From NCBI GenBank assembly GCA_964020155.1, contig OZ026553.1, positions 2,401,979 through 2,465,978 of the forward strand: a DNA stretch of 64,000 bases. The letters run 5' to 3'. Below the pieces are notes generated by a model. The model was not told the origin of the DNA and searched no databases. It saw only the letters and a list, made by a program, of their open reading frames with translations. Below, piece by piece: positions 22,241 through 36,200 of the stretch (position 1 is its first letter; the number at the start of each line of letters is the position of its first letter). The translations under genes and the position numbers were made by a program. The DNA is from Chondrilla cf. caribensis. Lineage: Eukaryota > Porifera > Demospongiae > Chondrillida > Chondrillidae.

Positions 22241-25200
22241 ATGGCCGAAGCCGAGGACGGCGGACGTTTGCTTGTCTCTTCCCATCAACTACCTGATTTG
22301 CCTAATTTCGAAGCCATGCAAATATTCAGCCCTGGCCTGGCGGAAGGTATGTTTGAACTTCGTTTTAACGTCATTATCACTTCATACAATTATCTAGTAC
22401 AATATCACCTATTTCCCGACGATCTTAGTTTCTGTCCACATTTTAACGAAATTATCAGTGATAACTTGACCTCTTAGCTACTGCTTACTCACCTAGCAAG
22501 GTGGACCATACTGTGGTCTGTCCACTGCTGACTGACCTGGCGAGAAATTGAGGTGTCCGGAATTACCGACTGTCTGAAATTAGGCGACCTCACCTTACCT
22601 TTGTAATCATTATCGTATAGAGGTATTTTTGACTGAACGCCTCATTCTGATGGTCTCTTGTGTGACTTATTGGGTGTTGTTGTATTGGTTCATGGCTTGT
22701 TGGTTCGTATGTGGGATCAACTGCAGTACCTGGACCAGCCATTGACATGTGTATGGGCAACCCAGGTTACCCTTCAGCATCCAGGCACAGTGCCAATAGG
22801 TGCCTGAAGGGTAGTCTGGTGTGGTCAACCCTTCATCTGTCATTTTATCCTGGGAAGAAGAGTCTGGTACAACACTTCAGAGATACAGTCCACAATAACC
22901 CTATCCTACAGCACCATCCTCATCCTAGATTGGGTATTACATGTGTGTACTGGGGCTACCTTCTCAAGTCAGTATACTGCATGTAAGAATATTATCGTAT
23001 ATTTGTGTACATATCCTCTAGTTTATATACCTCAATTATAAATCCTCCTTGAAAGTCTAAATCCTATAAAATTATGCATTAATGAATAATTCCAATGTCT
23101 AAAAGCAATTAGCCAAATGAATTGTACTGTCATTTTCTTCCACTCGTTTGATTCCTGAAGTGAAATTTCAAAATGAGCCAAAACACCTCATTCAATGAGC
23201 TAATTAGCCATGCCCACAAACACATAAGGTGCATCAATTAAAGTACTTCCAGCATAACACACATGACTCATGCTTCAACAGCCAGTTTCCAATCTTCTTG
23301 TTCAATGTACCTGAGTACAACTTTGTTTGTCGTAATTTAAGCATAGTTTAGAAAACTACCTGTACTTAGAGTATCTGAGTCTGTATACATTTAACTGTGG
23401 TTACCTATAGCTACAGACTGTCAATGTCGAGGAAGTCTCATGACTGTCCATTACATTCTGTGTACTGTAGTGTAGTTATTGTTAGACTTTAATTCGCATA
23501 ACATGTACCATGCATCCGCCCATGTACACACACAAACACACAATAATTATTATTACAGTGAATACCTGTTAATCCGTCACAATTCATTTTCGAAGAATAT
23601 ATGGTGGATTAACGAGTTTGGCGCATTAGCTGGATATTTTATTGGTACTGGGAAATTGTGGCAGATTAGAAAGTTTGGCGATTAAAGCGGTGCAGTGGTC
23701 ACTGTATTATTATTACATACACACATCAAAGCATAAAATTTTCCATGCATATACATTAAAAAGTAAGGGTTTTTACATCAAATCCCCTCCTACAAATGGG
23801 ATTGAAGGCAACCCTTGTGTCTTCATTTCTATGTAATCATAGATAATACAAACCTACCAGGATTGGAAACAACATAGAAACAATAAACTCCAAATGTGTC
23901 TCAGATTACCTCATTGAACACATATACAGTATGTACAGATTAATTATGTAGTCTGTATGGCCAAGGCTGATCTCAAGTGAAACAGATCATGTGCAGGAAA
24001 CAGTAATCTCAGTAGATAGTTTGGTACCCCAGATCCATTCCTGCCTCCATTTCTCAAAATGGAACTTCCTCAGGCGAGAAGGGATAGGGCACCTTACCCT
24101 ATCAAAAACAACGGCATAGTTGCCAACTATCCTGAATCACCTGGGACATTCACGGATTCTTCCAAGTGATTACATGTCCTGCCCAGATTGGTAAAATGTC
24201 CCGGATTTAACAACAGTAAACCACAGGGTACAAAATCCGATTGTCTTTATTCAGTAGTCCTTGGAAGTGACAAACAACCACAACAACCACACGAAAGATT
24301 TGCGTGGGTCATTCGTCGTCAACTCATCAGTCTAAAGAGGTAGAAGATCACAATTACTTTCCTATGGAGCATTACATTGAATTATCCCTCAAAAACGGGC
24401 TTTCAGATTCGTACTTGCATCTGACAGCCATTTGCAATACGACGTCATATACTGGCTGCTTATATGCTCGTTATACTAATCTACTTTTTGTTGTCTAAAT
24501 TGCAATAGTGAAGTTGAATACATTCATTTTACCCTAAGCACAGTATAATATTTAACAAGGTTATAGACTACTTTAATTTACAATTTTTTATCAAGCATAG
24601 TCAATAATATTGAACCTGCATATTATATTCGTTAAGGCATTTTAGCAGCAGCACATATAGGTGTAGATATATAAGTGTCCCTGAAGGAAATTCTCAAGGG
24701 TTGGCAACTATGCAAAGGAATGTTGGACAATGATAAATGTTAATTTGTAATCCACGTAAGGACAGACCTTGTGTTTTAACCATGTACACAGGATTTAAAG
24801 AATGGTGTCCTAGTGGTTGTTATGCTTCTTGTAATTGGAAGTAATGGTGGAGTTTAGGTGACAAGGAATTGATGTGTATAATCAACAAGTTGTGGGAAGA
24901 TGTTAATGTACACCATACTACCGCTGCTTTTTAATGCTATGAGGCATTTCTCATAATTATTTATCTAAAATGAGTTCTTGTTATCAGATGCTCTTCTCAT
25001 CAGGATGTGCTCACTACATGTACACTACTACAGGAAACCAATTAATGCTCAAAAATTGGTTTTGTGTTAAGCAGGAATTTATCTTAAGGGTGTTTATCGA
25101 ATTTCTACTATATATCCTTTGCTTTCCCCGAGATCCTTAGATGTGGCATTTGATTAATCAAGTAGCTATTGAAATGTCAGCAAGTGACTAATCAGGATAC

Positions 25201-28200
25201 AAATTATGCATATCATCTATAGAAAGGTAGCGCATGATATGGATCCTTAATAGAACACCTCAGGCTCCACCATCAGTATTCCATACAAAGGGTCCACTCC
25301 CTGTGTATCCTTCCTGAAGGTGATATAACCTACATGTGTGTGTACACCCAGTGTACTGGTAGTAGCTAGTGATATGTAAATTGGGAAATGTGTATGCACT
25401 TCAGAGGTTTAGCTAATGTACCCAATCTGAGATGAGTGTCAGGCTGCGTTTACACGGAAACGTTTCGACCTGGTGACGGTTTCGTCGAACGAATATCGCT
25501 TCCGTTTTCGGTGTGTTTACACGGAAACGTTTCAGTGTGTGTACATGGAAACGGCAATAGAGAAAAGATGGCGACGCGTAACCTGGAACCGACGGAGAAT
25601 CAGCGCTTGAAGGGGAAGGAACGAAGGACGAACGCGAAGGATTGGACTACGAAGGAGAAGGATGGGACTAGGAAAGGGAAGGAGCAGACGTTTGTTTGGA
25701 CCGACGACGAGGCGGAACTGCTACTAAAGGTTACGTACGAGTACAAGGTGAAGAAAGCGGGCGAAAATGTAGATTGGGAATCAGTAAGAAGCAAGTACTC
25801 TGATATTTGGGAGCAGCTGAAGCAGCAACTACCATCTAATCCAGAGGAAGCAAAGGAAATGGGCAAGGACTTCCCTCACAAAAATGAAGAAATAACGAAG
25901 CAAGCTGTGTCCGCCAAATTAAAGGCAATTCGACTTAAGTACAGACAAGCTGTGGATTCAGGACGAAGGAGTGGTCATGGCAGAGTTGTGCTGCTTTACT
26001 TTGAGTGGTGTGAGAGGATTTGGGGTGGTTCACCAGCAACCGAACAACTTTCGAGTGGGGTCGAGACTGTTGATTTTGATGAGTCACAAGTGAGCGAGCA
26101 AGAAACCCAGTCCTCAAGTTTCGATCCCAGCCTCACTAGTACTACCACAGAATCAGAAGAAGTTGATGCAATACCTTTGGATCAATCCAGTGGTGGCGAG
26201 CCCAGTTTGCAATCCAGAGTACAGCAGAGAAGGGCATTTCTGGATGACAAATTGAGCAACTATAAACAAGAGAAGTTAAAAAGAAAGCTGCCAGTGGACT
26301 CCCAACTTGCAAGAGAGCAAGAGAAGACCTTGAAGTAAAAAAACGACTATTGAACCAAATGGACAGGATGGACAAGCAGTACAGTGACAACATGGCCAAA
26401 CTCTCTTCCAACATGGACAGACTGACCAACTCCATCTCTGATGGGTTTGCACTTCTCAGAGGTTTGCTACTCCCTCAACAGCCAGTGTATCATCCTCCAC
26501 AGGATCCATTGTGCAGCCCTCCTCCACAGCCAATGTACCACCCCCCACAGCAACCAGTGTATCACGCTCCACAGCAAACAATGCATCCTCCACAGCAGTC
26601 AATGTTTGGCGTGCAGCAACAACCTGTATGTAATGAGGATACGTCCAGACCAGCCTCTCCACAGTCACCAACAGGAGACCAGTACTCTTTTTAGGGCCCA
26701 CAGTGACATATATATGTATGCATGACGTCAAATTAAAGTCAATTAACAACACATGCTAACTGCATGATGTATGTTGTATATCGTAAGTGGTATATACCCT
26801 ACACAAGTAGCGTTACCGTTACACTAACAAACAATAATGGTAACACTGTTACTGCTTAAACAACTACTGATTCATGGTATTACTAAGTTAACCTAAGGAT
26901 CAAAGTACTTGGTGAGAACACTTCTCACCCTTTTTCCTTCCACTTCATTGCAGTCGCTTCTATATCTATTAGCTGCAGTTGGTGGTTGAAAGTCTCTGTC
27001 ATAATCAATTGCTGATCTCACTCTGTCCTCGCTGATGCTTTCCCTGTTGTACTCACAGAAGTTGTGCAGGACAAAGCAGGCATATATGACAAATGGCAGA
27101 TCATCTATGTTAATGTCCATAGCTCTCTTGAGTGCACCAAATCGCGCTTTTAGCCGTCCGAAGGCACATTCAATGACATTCCTCGCACTGCAGAGATTCA
27201 AACCGAAGTATTGTTCTTGGCGATTGCTGCCACCGTTGGCATACTCTTTCATTAGATAGGGCATCAATGGGTAGGCAGGATCCCCCAGCAAAAACACTGG
27301 AATAGGGTCTTCATCCTCGAGAATACGTCTTGGGCAAGGAGGTATTTTTCCAGTTTTCAAACGCTCACACAACTTTGAATTGGCAAACATTCTAGCATCA
27401 TGTACACTGCCTGGCCACTTCACTACCACGTCAATAAAGCAATACATATAGTCACAACAAGCTTGAACATTTAGGGAATACCGACTTTTCCTGTTGATGT
27501 AGTCCGTTGAGTTGGTTGATGGTTGCTTAATTTCAATATGTGTTCCATCAATGGCACCCAAACACTGGGGTATTGAAAAAGCTTGGTAGAACTTTGTCAC
27601 TTTGTCCTTTACAGCATCTTCAGTCAAAGGAACTGTGATGTACTTGGGTCCAAGATGCACAGCTAGGGCATGTGACACTCTGCGTATGATGACCGACACA
27701 GAAGACCTAGACAGTCCAAAAGAGTTTGCTGTTTTCCTTAGTCGTCCTTCATCTGATAAGTAGTACAGTGTTGCTGCAACTTGCCTTTCCACTTCCACTG
27801 GCTCACGCATGTTAGTTACTTGCTTCTCAATAAATGGTCGTAGCTCTGAACACAGCTTCAAGAAATTCTCTTTGCACATCCTGAAATTCTCCTTCCATTC
27901 CTCTGGCACAACAATATCATCCATAAAATTGTCCCACCAAACACGGGTCCTCCCTGGTCGGATCCAAAATCTTCTTGGCCTTCTTTGTCGAGCCCCAATC
28001 CTTCGTCTCTGACCCGAAGACGCAAGTATCTGAGCTAATCTTTGCCTGCCTCGATAGTAAAACGTACTATGGAGGTTGATCAGGAGGTAGGTTAGCTGAG
28101 AAGCTGAGATCAAGCTACACAAAAGAGCCACCAGTGCTGCAATCTTCTTTCGGACAGGGAACGTCATCTTCGCTTTGTCTCAGTGCTACAATCCGGTTTC

Positions 28201-31200
28201 TTTCCTTTCAGGTAGCGACGAAGGAGGATCAGATGTCGAGGAGAAAGACGCGGACGACGAAGGAATGGACGAGGGAAGCAAAGGAACGTACACCGACAAA
28301 CGAGGCCTGTACGGCGCAAGTGAAAGCTCAAGCGTTTATCTCGACCGACAACGAGATGGAGGCCATCTTCTTGTCTCGAACGAATCGTTTTCGAAATGTT
28401 CCGTTTCATCCGTTTACACGGCTACGATACGATTGCGTTTTCAAAACGATCCACTTTGGAAGCCGTCTTCGAAAACATCCGTTTTCCCAAATCGTTTGCG
28501 GCGTTTTCGTGTAGACGGAAGGTGCAAACGCAACCAAAAAGCTACGGATACAGGCGAAAACGTTTCCGTGTAAACGGGGCCTCAATCTTATGATCACAGT
28601 CCACTCTTGCATTCCTGCAAAATGTACTGTGTATGTAATGTACTTGTGCTCCATGTGATTTGTTTTCTTCATCATTCCAGCATTGGCAGAGCTCCGGGAA
28701 TTGGCATTGATATCTGCCAAAGAATGTGAAGACATTGTACAGGCCTACCGTCCATATGATGACAATAAGTGGCGCTCTAGACTGATGAGAGTAGCCATTC
28801 ACAAGGACACCGATGTTATGACGAAGATATCCACTGCACTTGAAGAACATAAGATACCTAGGATACCTTCAGCACTTAAAGGTGTGTTGTGTGTTTGGTG
28901 GTGTGCTATGTTGTAATTACTATTGTATTCTTACCTACACTTGTATTTCATGTATAATATATACATTGTATTCTGTAACCTACACAATTGTGTACATACA
29001 TACATGTATCCCGATTGGTGATATTGTCACTTAAGATCAAATAGACCGACTGGAATACATTCGCGATGTACTGGGGTACAACACTGACCTTATTAGTGAT
29101 GTACCCCGGTTTTTAAGTGATTGGTATTAATTAATCAACAGACATTGTTGTGTGCCCATTGTGTATTCTCGGCTGTATTCTTGGCTCGAGCCATTCTTCG
29201 ACGTTCTTAACGGGGGTTGAAAAAGGTTGTTTTTCGGATTTTCTATTAGAAGAAGCCATAACCGTTGCTTCATTCGTTCGGTAAGTATCCTAAGACTCGT
29301 TGGTTCGGCAAGTTTCCTCATTCATTCGGTAAATACTGTAAAACTCGTTGGTTCGACAAGTTTCTTTGTTCGTTCAGTAAATACTCTGAAACTCGTTGGT
29401 TCGATGAGTTTCTTCGTTCTCTCGGTAAATATTCCGAGACTTGTGGATTTGGCCATTTTCCTCGTTCATTCGATAAGTGTCCTGACGCTCGATAAGTGTC
29501 CTGATGCTGGTTGGTTCCCGAACAAAACACTCCATACTATCCTCAACTTGAAGGGCTTGGAGAAGGGAGGGAATAAAAACCAAATTGTTCGCTTTTCTCA
29601 GGGGAATTCTGTTACAGAATGAATATTTCTGTAGCCCCGCAACACCTAAAATATCCAGATTGGTCGGCGCATTGAACTACAGCAAACATTGGATCTTCGA
29701 TCGGCGAAACCTTCATTCAAAATGACCCATTCACATGATGAGCTACGCTGTACCTTCCATAACACCCTTGTTACGTAAGCCTCCCTAAGTAACTCCAATT
29801 ACCTACGTAATCTCCATCAATACATCTTGTATTGTACAGTACATAATGCTGCCTTGCCTTTGGTTATATCACTTCATACATATCCTCTAGTTTATATGGT
29901 TATATCGTACATCCTCCAACACTAATATACTGATTGGAAACTTCTAGTTTAACATGTAAATTTTTACTGTGTATACAGTGTATATTATGTAATAACTGCA
30001 TCATCGTTTCAGAATTTGGTGTATTAGCTGAAGTGTTGTCACAATATTCAGACAATCTGTGAACCTGTGCAAGTTAATATCTCTGAATGTTGGCTACGTA
30101 CCATATTATCATGTAGGTCTGTGTTCAGCCATACTGCAAGTCTAATGACTATTTTTTACTAAAATCATACAATCATCGCTAATTCTTCTTTTTGACATTT
30201 TTCAGTCAGATTTATATGATTGTTCAAATGTGTCCAGAATTCGAAAGAGCATATCCTCAGTTATGCAGTGCAACGAGTCAAATGTCCCTTTTAGTGCTGT
30301 ACACTGTACAACACTCTATGAGCTGTATACTTCTGACACTTTACCTTATTTGGTATAGTTAAGCTCGGCATACATCACTAAATGCATTGTGCCATCTTTT
30401 TCAGTGCTTGTATGCTTCTGCTTCCTGGAAGTTACATCTCAAACTTAGCCCACCCCACTTGGTTGGCTTATTACCCACATCCACAAATACATGAGGTACA
30501 TTAATTGGATTACGTCTGCTGTAACACTCATAGCTTGCACTTCAACAGCTTGTTTCAAATACACTTGTTGGAGAATCTATGATCAGTGCACCTGTGAACA
30601 ACTTTGTTTATATAATACCAGCATACATAGTTTAGAAAACTACCTGTACTTAGTGGACGTACCTTTAACTGTGGTTACAACAATTCTTTGAATCATGCCT
30701 TCAACCTGCAGCTGCAGACTGTGAGTGTTGAGGAAGCCACGTAAGGGACTGTCCATTGCATAGTATGCATGCACTGTACCATAGATATTATTAAATTGTA
30801 TATATCATAATAACCCGTACCTGGTATGTGTACATGCGCACATTTTATTGAATATTGTTTCTCTTTCTTTCCGAATTATACCTAATTACGTAGCTCAGCA
30901 TACATCACCGAACACATTGTACTGTCTTTAGCAAAACTTGTACACTTGTGCTTCCTGGAAGTCATATTTTAGAAACGCCACTCAATCAGCTCTTTAGCCA
31001 TATCCATGAATAAGTACTTCCAGTGTAACACACATGGCTCAAGCTTCAACAGCCAGTGGAGGATCTATGCTTCAACGTACCTGAGTACAACTTTGTTTAT
31101 CATAATTTTCGCATAGTTTAGATAACTACCTGTACTTGGGGTGTGTACACCTTCAACTGTGATTACAGCAGTTCTTTTAAGTACACACCTTTGACTGTGA

Positions 31201-33195
31201 GTGTTGAGGAAGTCTCATAATGACTGTCCATGCATTACATAGTTTGTACTGTAGCAGAGTTATTGACTGTTGCTGGACCCATGTTACCTTTTTGCTTTGG
31301 GCAACTATGTAACAGGCAAGCTATAATTCAGCTGGTTGGACTACTGAGTGTCCTACATCAATATACCATTAACTTAGAGATCCTATGCTATATAAGTACT
31401 AATGTCTGTGTGCATAGCTGATGTAAGTGCTTCTTGGAGATTGTCTCTCACTCATGCTATACCTAATGTATCCAGAATGACCATCACCATTCAAAAGTAC
31501 AAAAGCATTATGTTATGATAACAGGACATTATTTATAAACAGCAACTGAACACACCTGTAAGACAATACTGATGTAATATTTGTCATGATGACAATACTT
31601 AGCATTGTGTCTATAAACTGTTGTGTCTTTTTATACTACTTGCTATTGTATTGTGGATCACTTGCTAAGGATATTAGGTTTGTGCATAATTCTGAATGAG
31701 AAACTATGTGTACGTTCGTGGGGATTTGTACTATTGCAAGTATGGATATTTTAAAGAAACATACGGACACAAAACAGAATATATATTATGGGTGTATGTA
31801 TTGGTATAGAGTATTATCTGGAAATGTGGAAACAACAATATATCTATTGGTGTATGTGTGGGTATAGTATGTATGTTAAATTTTTCTGTCATGTGCCATA
31901 TGTAATATTTACTAAATATATAATGTATTACATATCCTCCATTTGATATATGTGCTTCAACACACCTCAGAATGTATGTATGTGGTTACAAGCTTGTTTA
32001 TCATAATTTCAGCATAGTTTAGGAAATTACCTGTTCTTGGAGTGTATGTACATGTATACCTTTAACCTGGACTACAGCACTTCTTAAAAGCATGCTTATG
32101 ACCTGCAGACTGTGAGGTCTTGTACAGTACTAGCTGTTAAGTACATTGTGTGTACTGTAGACTGGTGACTATTGTTTGGCCCATGTTGCCCTTTCTATTG
32201 TTTTGATCATCTATGTAATAACAGCATGAAGGGATAGCATGGTTCAGCTGGTTGGACTACTGAGTGTCCTACATCATTACACCATCAACATGGAGATCCT
32301 ATGAGGGCTATTAGGTACCTATGTCCATGTACAGTGTATGGCACAATACAGTAGGCATTCTACACCAACACCTGGAGGGGCATCCATTTCAAGGTAAACT
32401 CCCATACTTACCCTTCATATTCTTTTGAAAGTACGTAAACAAAATATGTCCAAACTGATCACTTATGTTTTTACAAACACGTCAGTACTATACTTGATGT
32501 TTTAAATATATACACATACCCATACATATCCTGCTACTACCCCACTGAATATACTCCCTGGTCTACAACTGACTATTACCGAGTACCTATCTGTTGAAGT
32601 CAGGCTAGTGTTGTGAGTATTAAGGTGGCAGGTCAGGCACCACTTGCAACTTTTGACACTTTATCAGCCCAAATTCTATGAGGGCTATTAGGTACTTATG
32701 TCCATGTACAGTGTATGGTATGATTCCAAGGAAGAAAGCTTATAGTCTTCGCCAGACTTTCTTAGAAGTAGACATTTCTCAATGCAGTATGATTTTAAGT
32801 GAGTCTTAGGGTGCGTGTAGTGGGATTTCGATATGCAGTGAAGCTTTCCCCTCGCAAAAAGCGTCTAATAAGTAGTACAATTCCTTTCCAATTCCTCAGA
32901 GTTATGTTTAGAGATGTTCCTTCGCGAACATTATTGAACATTTTTATCGTGGTGAGGCTACATATGGGTTAAAGCAAATTGATATCTTGTTCTTGGCTAC
33001 ATACAGATGAAAATTTTGAGATTATGTGTGTGGGCGGGACTGACCCACCACCTTAAGTTAGCCATTGCAGCCAGAAGACACTGCAGAACAGACTGATATG
33101 TGTGTTTACTAACTGTGAGACCTGTTATTGTAAACATCCTGTCATAATGTGGTCTCACGATTCTCCGGAGAACTCACAGAACAAGCAAGATAAAC

Positions 33196-33264
<69 letters not shown>

Positions 33265-36200
33265 ACGTATGTGTGTGGGTAGGAGAAATTGACACAGTAC
33301 CATAAGTGATTGTAGAGTACTAGTTATGTACCCATTCAGTGACAATTGAATAAGCATGTACATTTGACTCCACTTATAACGAACTCGCTTACAAAGAATT
33401 TCGCTTTATAACGAATCACCTTTAAGGAACACGTTCCGGACCATAGAAAACCTTCTGTTTATAGCGTACCTGTTTCTGTTACAACGAACCACAACCATGA
33501 GATGTTACAACTGAGTCACCTATAAATCCGACAAAGGAACTGGGTATTGACTGTTGGGAAGCTTCAGAGGGCTTAGAAGAACCTTCACTGCCAATATTAC
33601 GTTCGGCAAAGCCGTCGCAATCGAATTGTAGCCTAATTTCTGGTTCTAGCCGTTTCCACAATCGGCCATTTTTTCGCGCAATATATTTTACTCAATATTA
33701 TACTAAACACACGTCACTATTGAGTAACTTTTTAACAGTTAGAGATGTTATGACTGTACTTCGCATGTACAATGAATTCTTACTCATTTAAAAGATGCAA
33801 TTTGGTTATAAAGAACTTTTATTAAGAACTTTTTCATGTGGATATTTGGGTTTGTTATATCCAGAGTCAACTGTATGTTGTATTGTACTTCGTAGATTCA
33901 ACATGAAAAGGAATGTCACACTATTGTTCTTGCAAATTATGTGTTCATTTTTAAGGATATTACACTATATGTATATATGTACATATATACGAAGATTCAT
34001 TATATACGTAGATTCATTAAAAGTTGTTGTAACACTTCAAACTATCTAACTGCTTGTGGATGTCATATGTATCGGCTTATTTGTAATGTAGAGCAAGGTT
34101 AAGTTCTCAATCTACAATAACATTACAGTTTGTAGAAAATTGTTGTCAACATTCATTTGAACCTTCTTTCAGTGTGGCCGAGACAATTTTGCTTGTATTT
34201 GTGCAAGAGTAATTCTGAAAATGATTTTCCATTGTATTCTATTATAATCGGATTTTATATGATCTACAGTGGAACCTGTTAATCCGGACTCTGGAAAAAG
34301 CGGACACCTGCATTTAACGGACATTAAACTATTGTCCCGAATCTTTCTCCATTTAAAACTGGTATTTAGGCACCTGAAAAACCCGGACACCTCTGTATTC
34401 CGTAATCAGGACAGCCATTTACAGTCCCGTTACATCATTAGTTCGTAAAATTACCTGCATATTACGGACAGTGCTAAATATTATAATTCTTAAAACTGGC
34501 AAGAATGCATTGTCAAACAAAAAAAAACAATATCTATCGAATACATAGCTTGGTTATTGTTCAATTCTATCGAGAACTTCTCTCAATCTTTTTAGATACT
34601 TCTCAGGACGTACCGTGAAAACAAGTAATTCGAGTTAAAAACTGCTTTCCCCAGACTCGAATTACTTGGTTAATCTTTCTTAGGTTTAAAAGAACCTTCG
34701 CTGAAATTTTTACATTAGGCAAAGCTGTTGCGCTCGAATTCTAGCCCCATTTCCAAGCCTCGGCGTTTCGAAATCGACCATCTTCTCTTGCGCAATATAA
34801 ATTACAATATAAATTCATTGTTGCGGTTACGCCTGGGAATATATATTATATCGGACGAGTGTAAATAATTTCAACAGGCAGCCCCACGAGTTTTTTTTAA
34901 CTTGAACAATATACACGCACGGGACTTCTAGACCATATCAAGCTCCACGATTGACCTGAACAGTCTCTAATCACTGATTACTTTTGAAAACATACTTTTC
35001 CTGTCATATATAACATGCATATCAGTATATTATTTATTATTGTGTTGAGTAATTGAAGTAAACTCCAAAGTCTAGCCACATGATAGGCAACCCTGGAAAA
35101 TCAGGACACCTTTATAATCAGGACACTTCTTGCCGGTCCCCAAGTGTCCGCATTATACAGGTTCCACTGTACATCTACTTTGTGTATATACATTATTGTG
35201 TGGAGAACACCACATGATATATTGTGTGTTTATGTAGGCGGAGTAGGAATTGCTCTGAAATGTTTGTCTTTCCAACTATAATTTTAATTGTATACATCTC
35301 ACATAATATGGCAATCTTGTCCAATTTTATGAGAAGTGGCAATTGTAAACACAGTAGTTTACATGGGTCAGCTGCTGCACTAGCTGAACCTGCATTATCT
35401 CTTAATGCTGTATTATATAAACATCTGAATTGGTGGAAAGGAAAACATGGGTCCAGAAACAGTCACTAATAGAAACTGTAATTGGACACTTCTTTCATGA
35501 GACCACTTGAGAGATATGGCTACTCCAATGGAACATGTCACAATCTGACAAATTACTTAAGATCATTTGTTGTTATAATACCGTAGAGACATATGAAAGA
35601 TATTGCTAATTCTGATGTTACGACACTATCAAGCCATGAATATTATGATGTGAAGGATGTTAAAGTGATCTGATTATTTTGATATTACAGAACTCAAAAT
35701 GACTGTTACTGGACCCACATTTTCCATTTGGTTACATTACTTCATGCCTATCCTCCAGTTTATACACTTCAGTGCACCTCAGGATGTGTATAGTTACAAT
35801 TTTGGTTATCATAATTTTAGCATAGTTTACAAAACTACCTGTACTTGGAGTGTGTATAATATCTTCAACTGTGGTTACAGCAGTTCTTTAAATCATGCTT
35901 ACTTATTTGACCTAGGGATGTCCATTACATGGTGTGTACTGTACTGTAGACTGTTGCTGGACCCATCTTTTTTCGTTATCCCCTCCTGTGTGTACTGTAT
36001 CAATATGCCAAGTGATAGGAGTAGATTACCCATATTCAAAACATCCACACAGTATGCATACACAGAATCAGTATAAAACTGCTGTATAACAGGAAAATTT
36101 CTCAAGGTTGAAATTCCATTTTATTGTAACGTACTTCCTGGTCTTCAAATAAACACCTATCTACGTATCTATCTACCTATCTATAATATGGTCACATGAG

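Larger units (their letters stand above)
25442..28581. mobile_element. Complete Harbinger DNA transposon
   Basis: Ends 'ggctgcgtttacacggaaac' and the complement of 'gtttccgtgtaaacggggcc' are flanked by the 3-bp duplication TCA (25439-25441, 28582-28584). The element carries the two genes typical of Harbinger in convergent orientation: a Myb/SANT-like DNA-binding protein (+) and a DDE nuclease (-). It sits in intron 1 of the ROC-COR gene, 99 bp upstream of exon 2. The right end is rich in 'cgttttcg' subterminal motifs. Confidence 0.9.

Noticed and set aside
29118..29622. Possible gene with 'LVGSxSFFVxSVNTLKL' repeats
   Set aside because: A short tandem repeat of about 59 bp in an intron; no splice borders or family seen.
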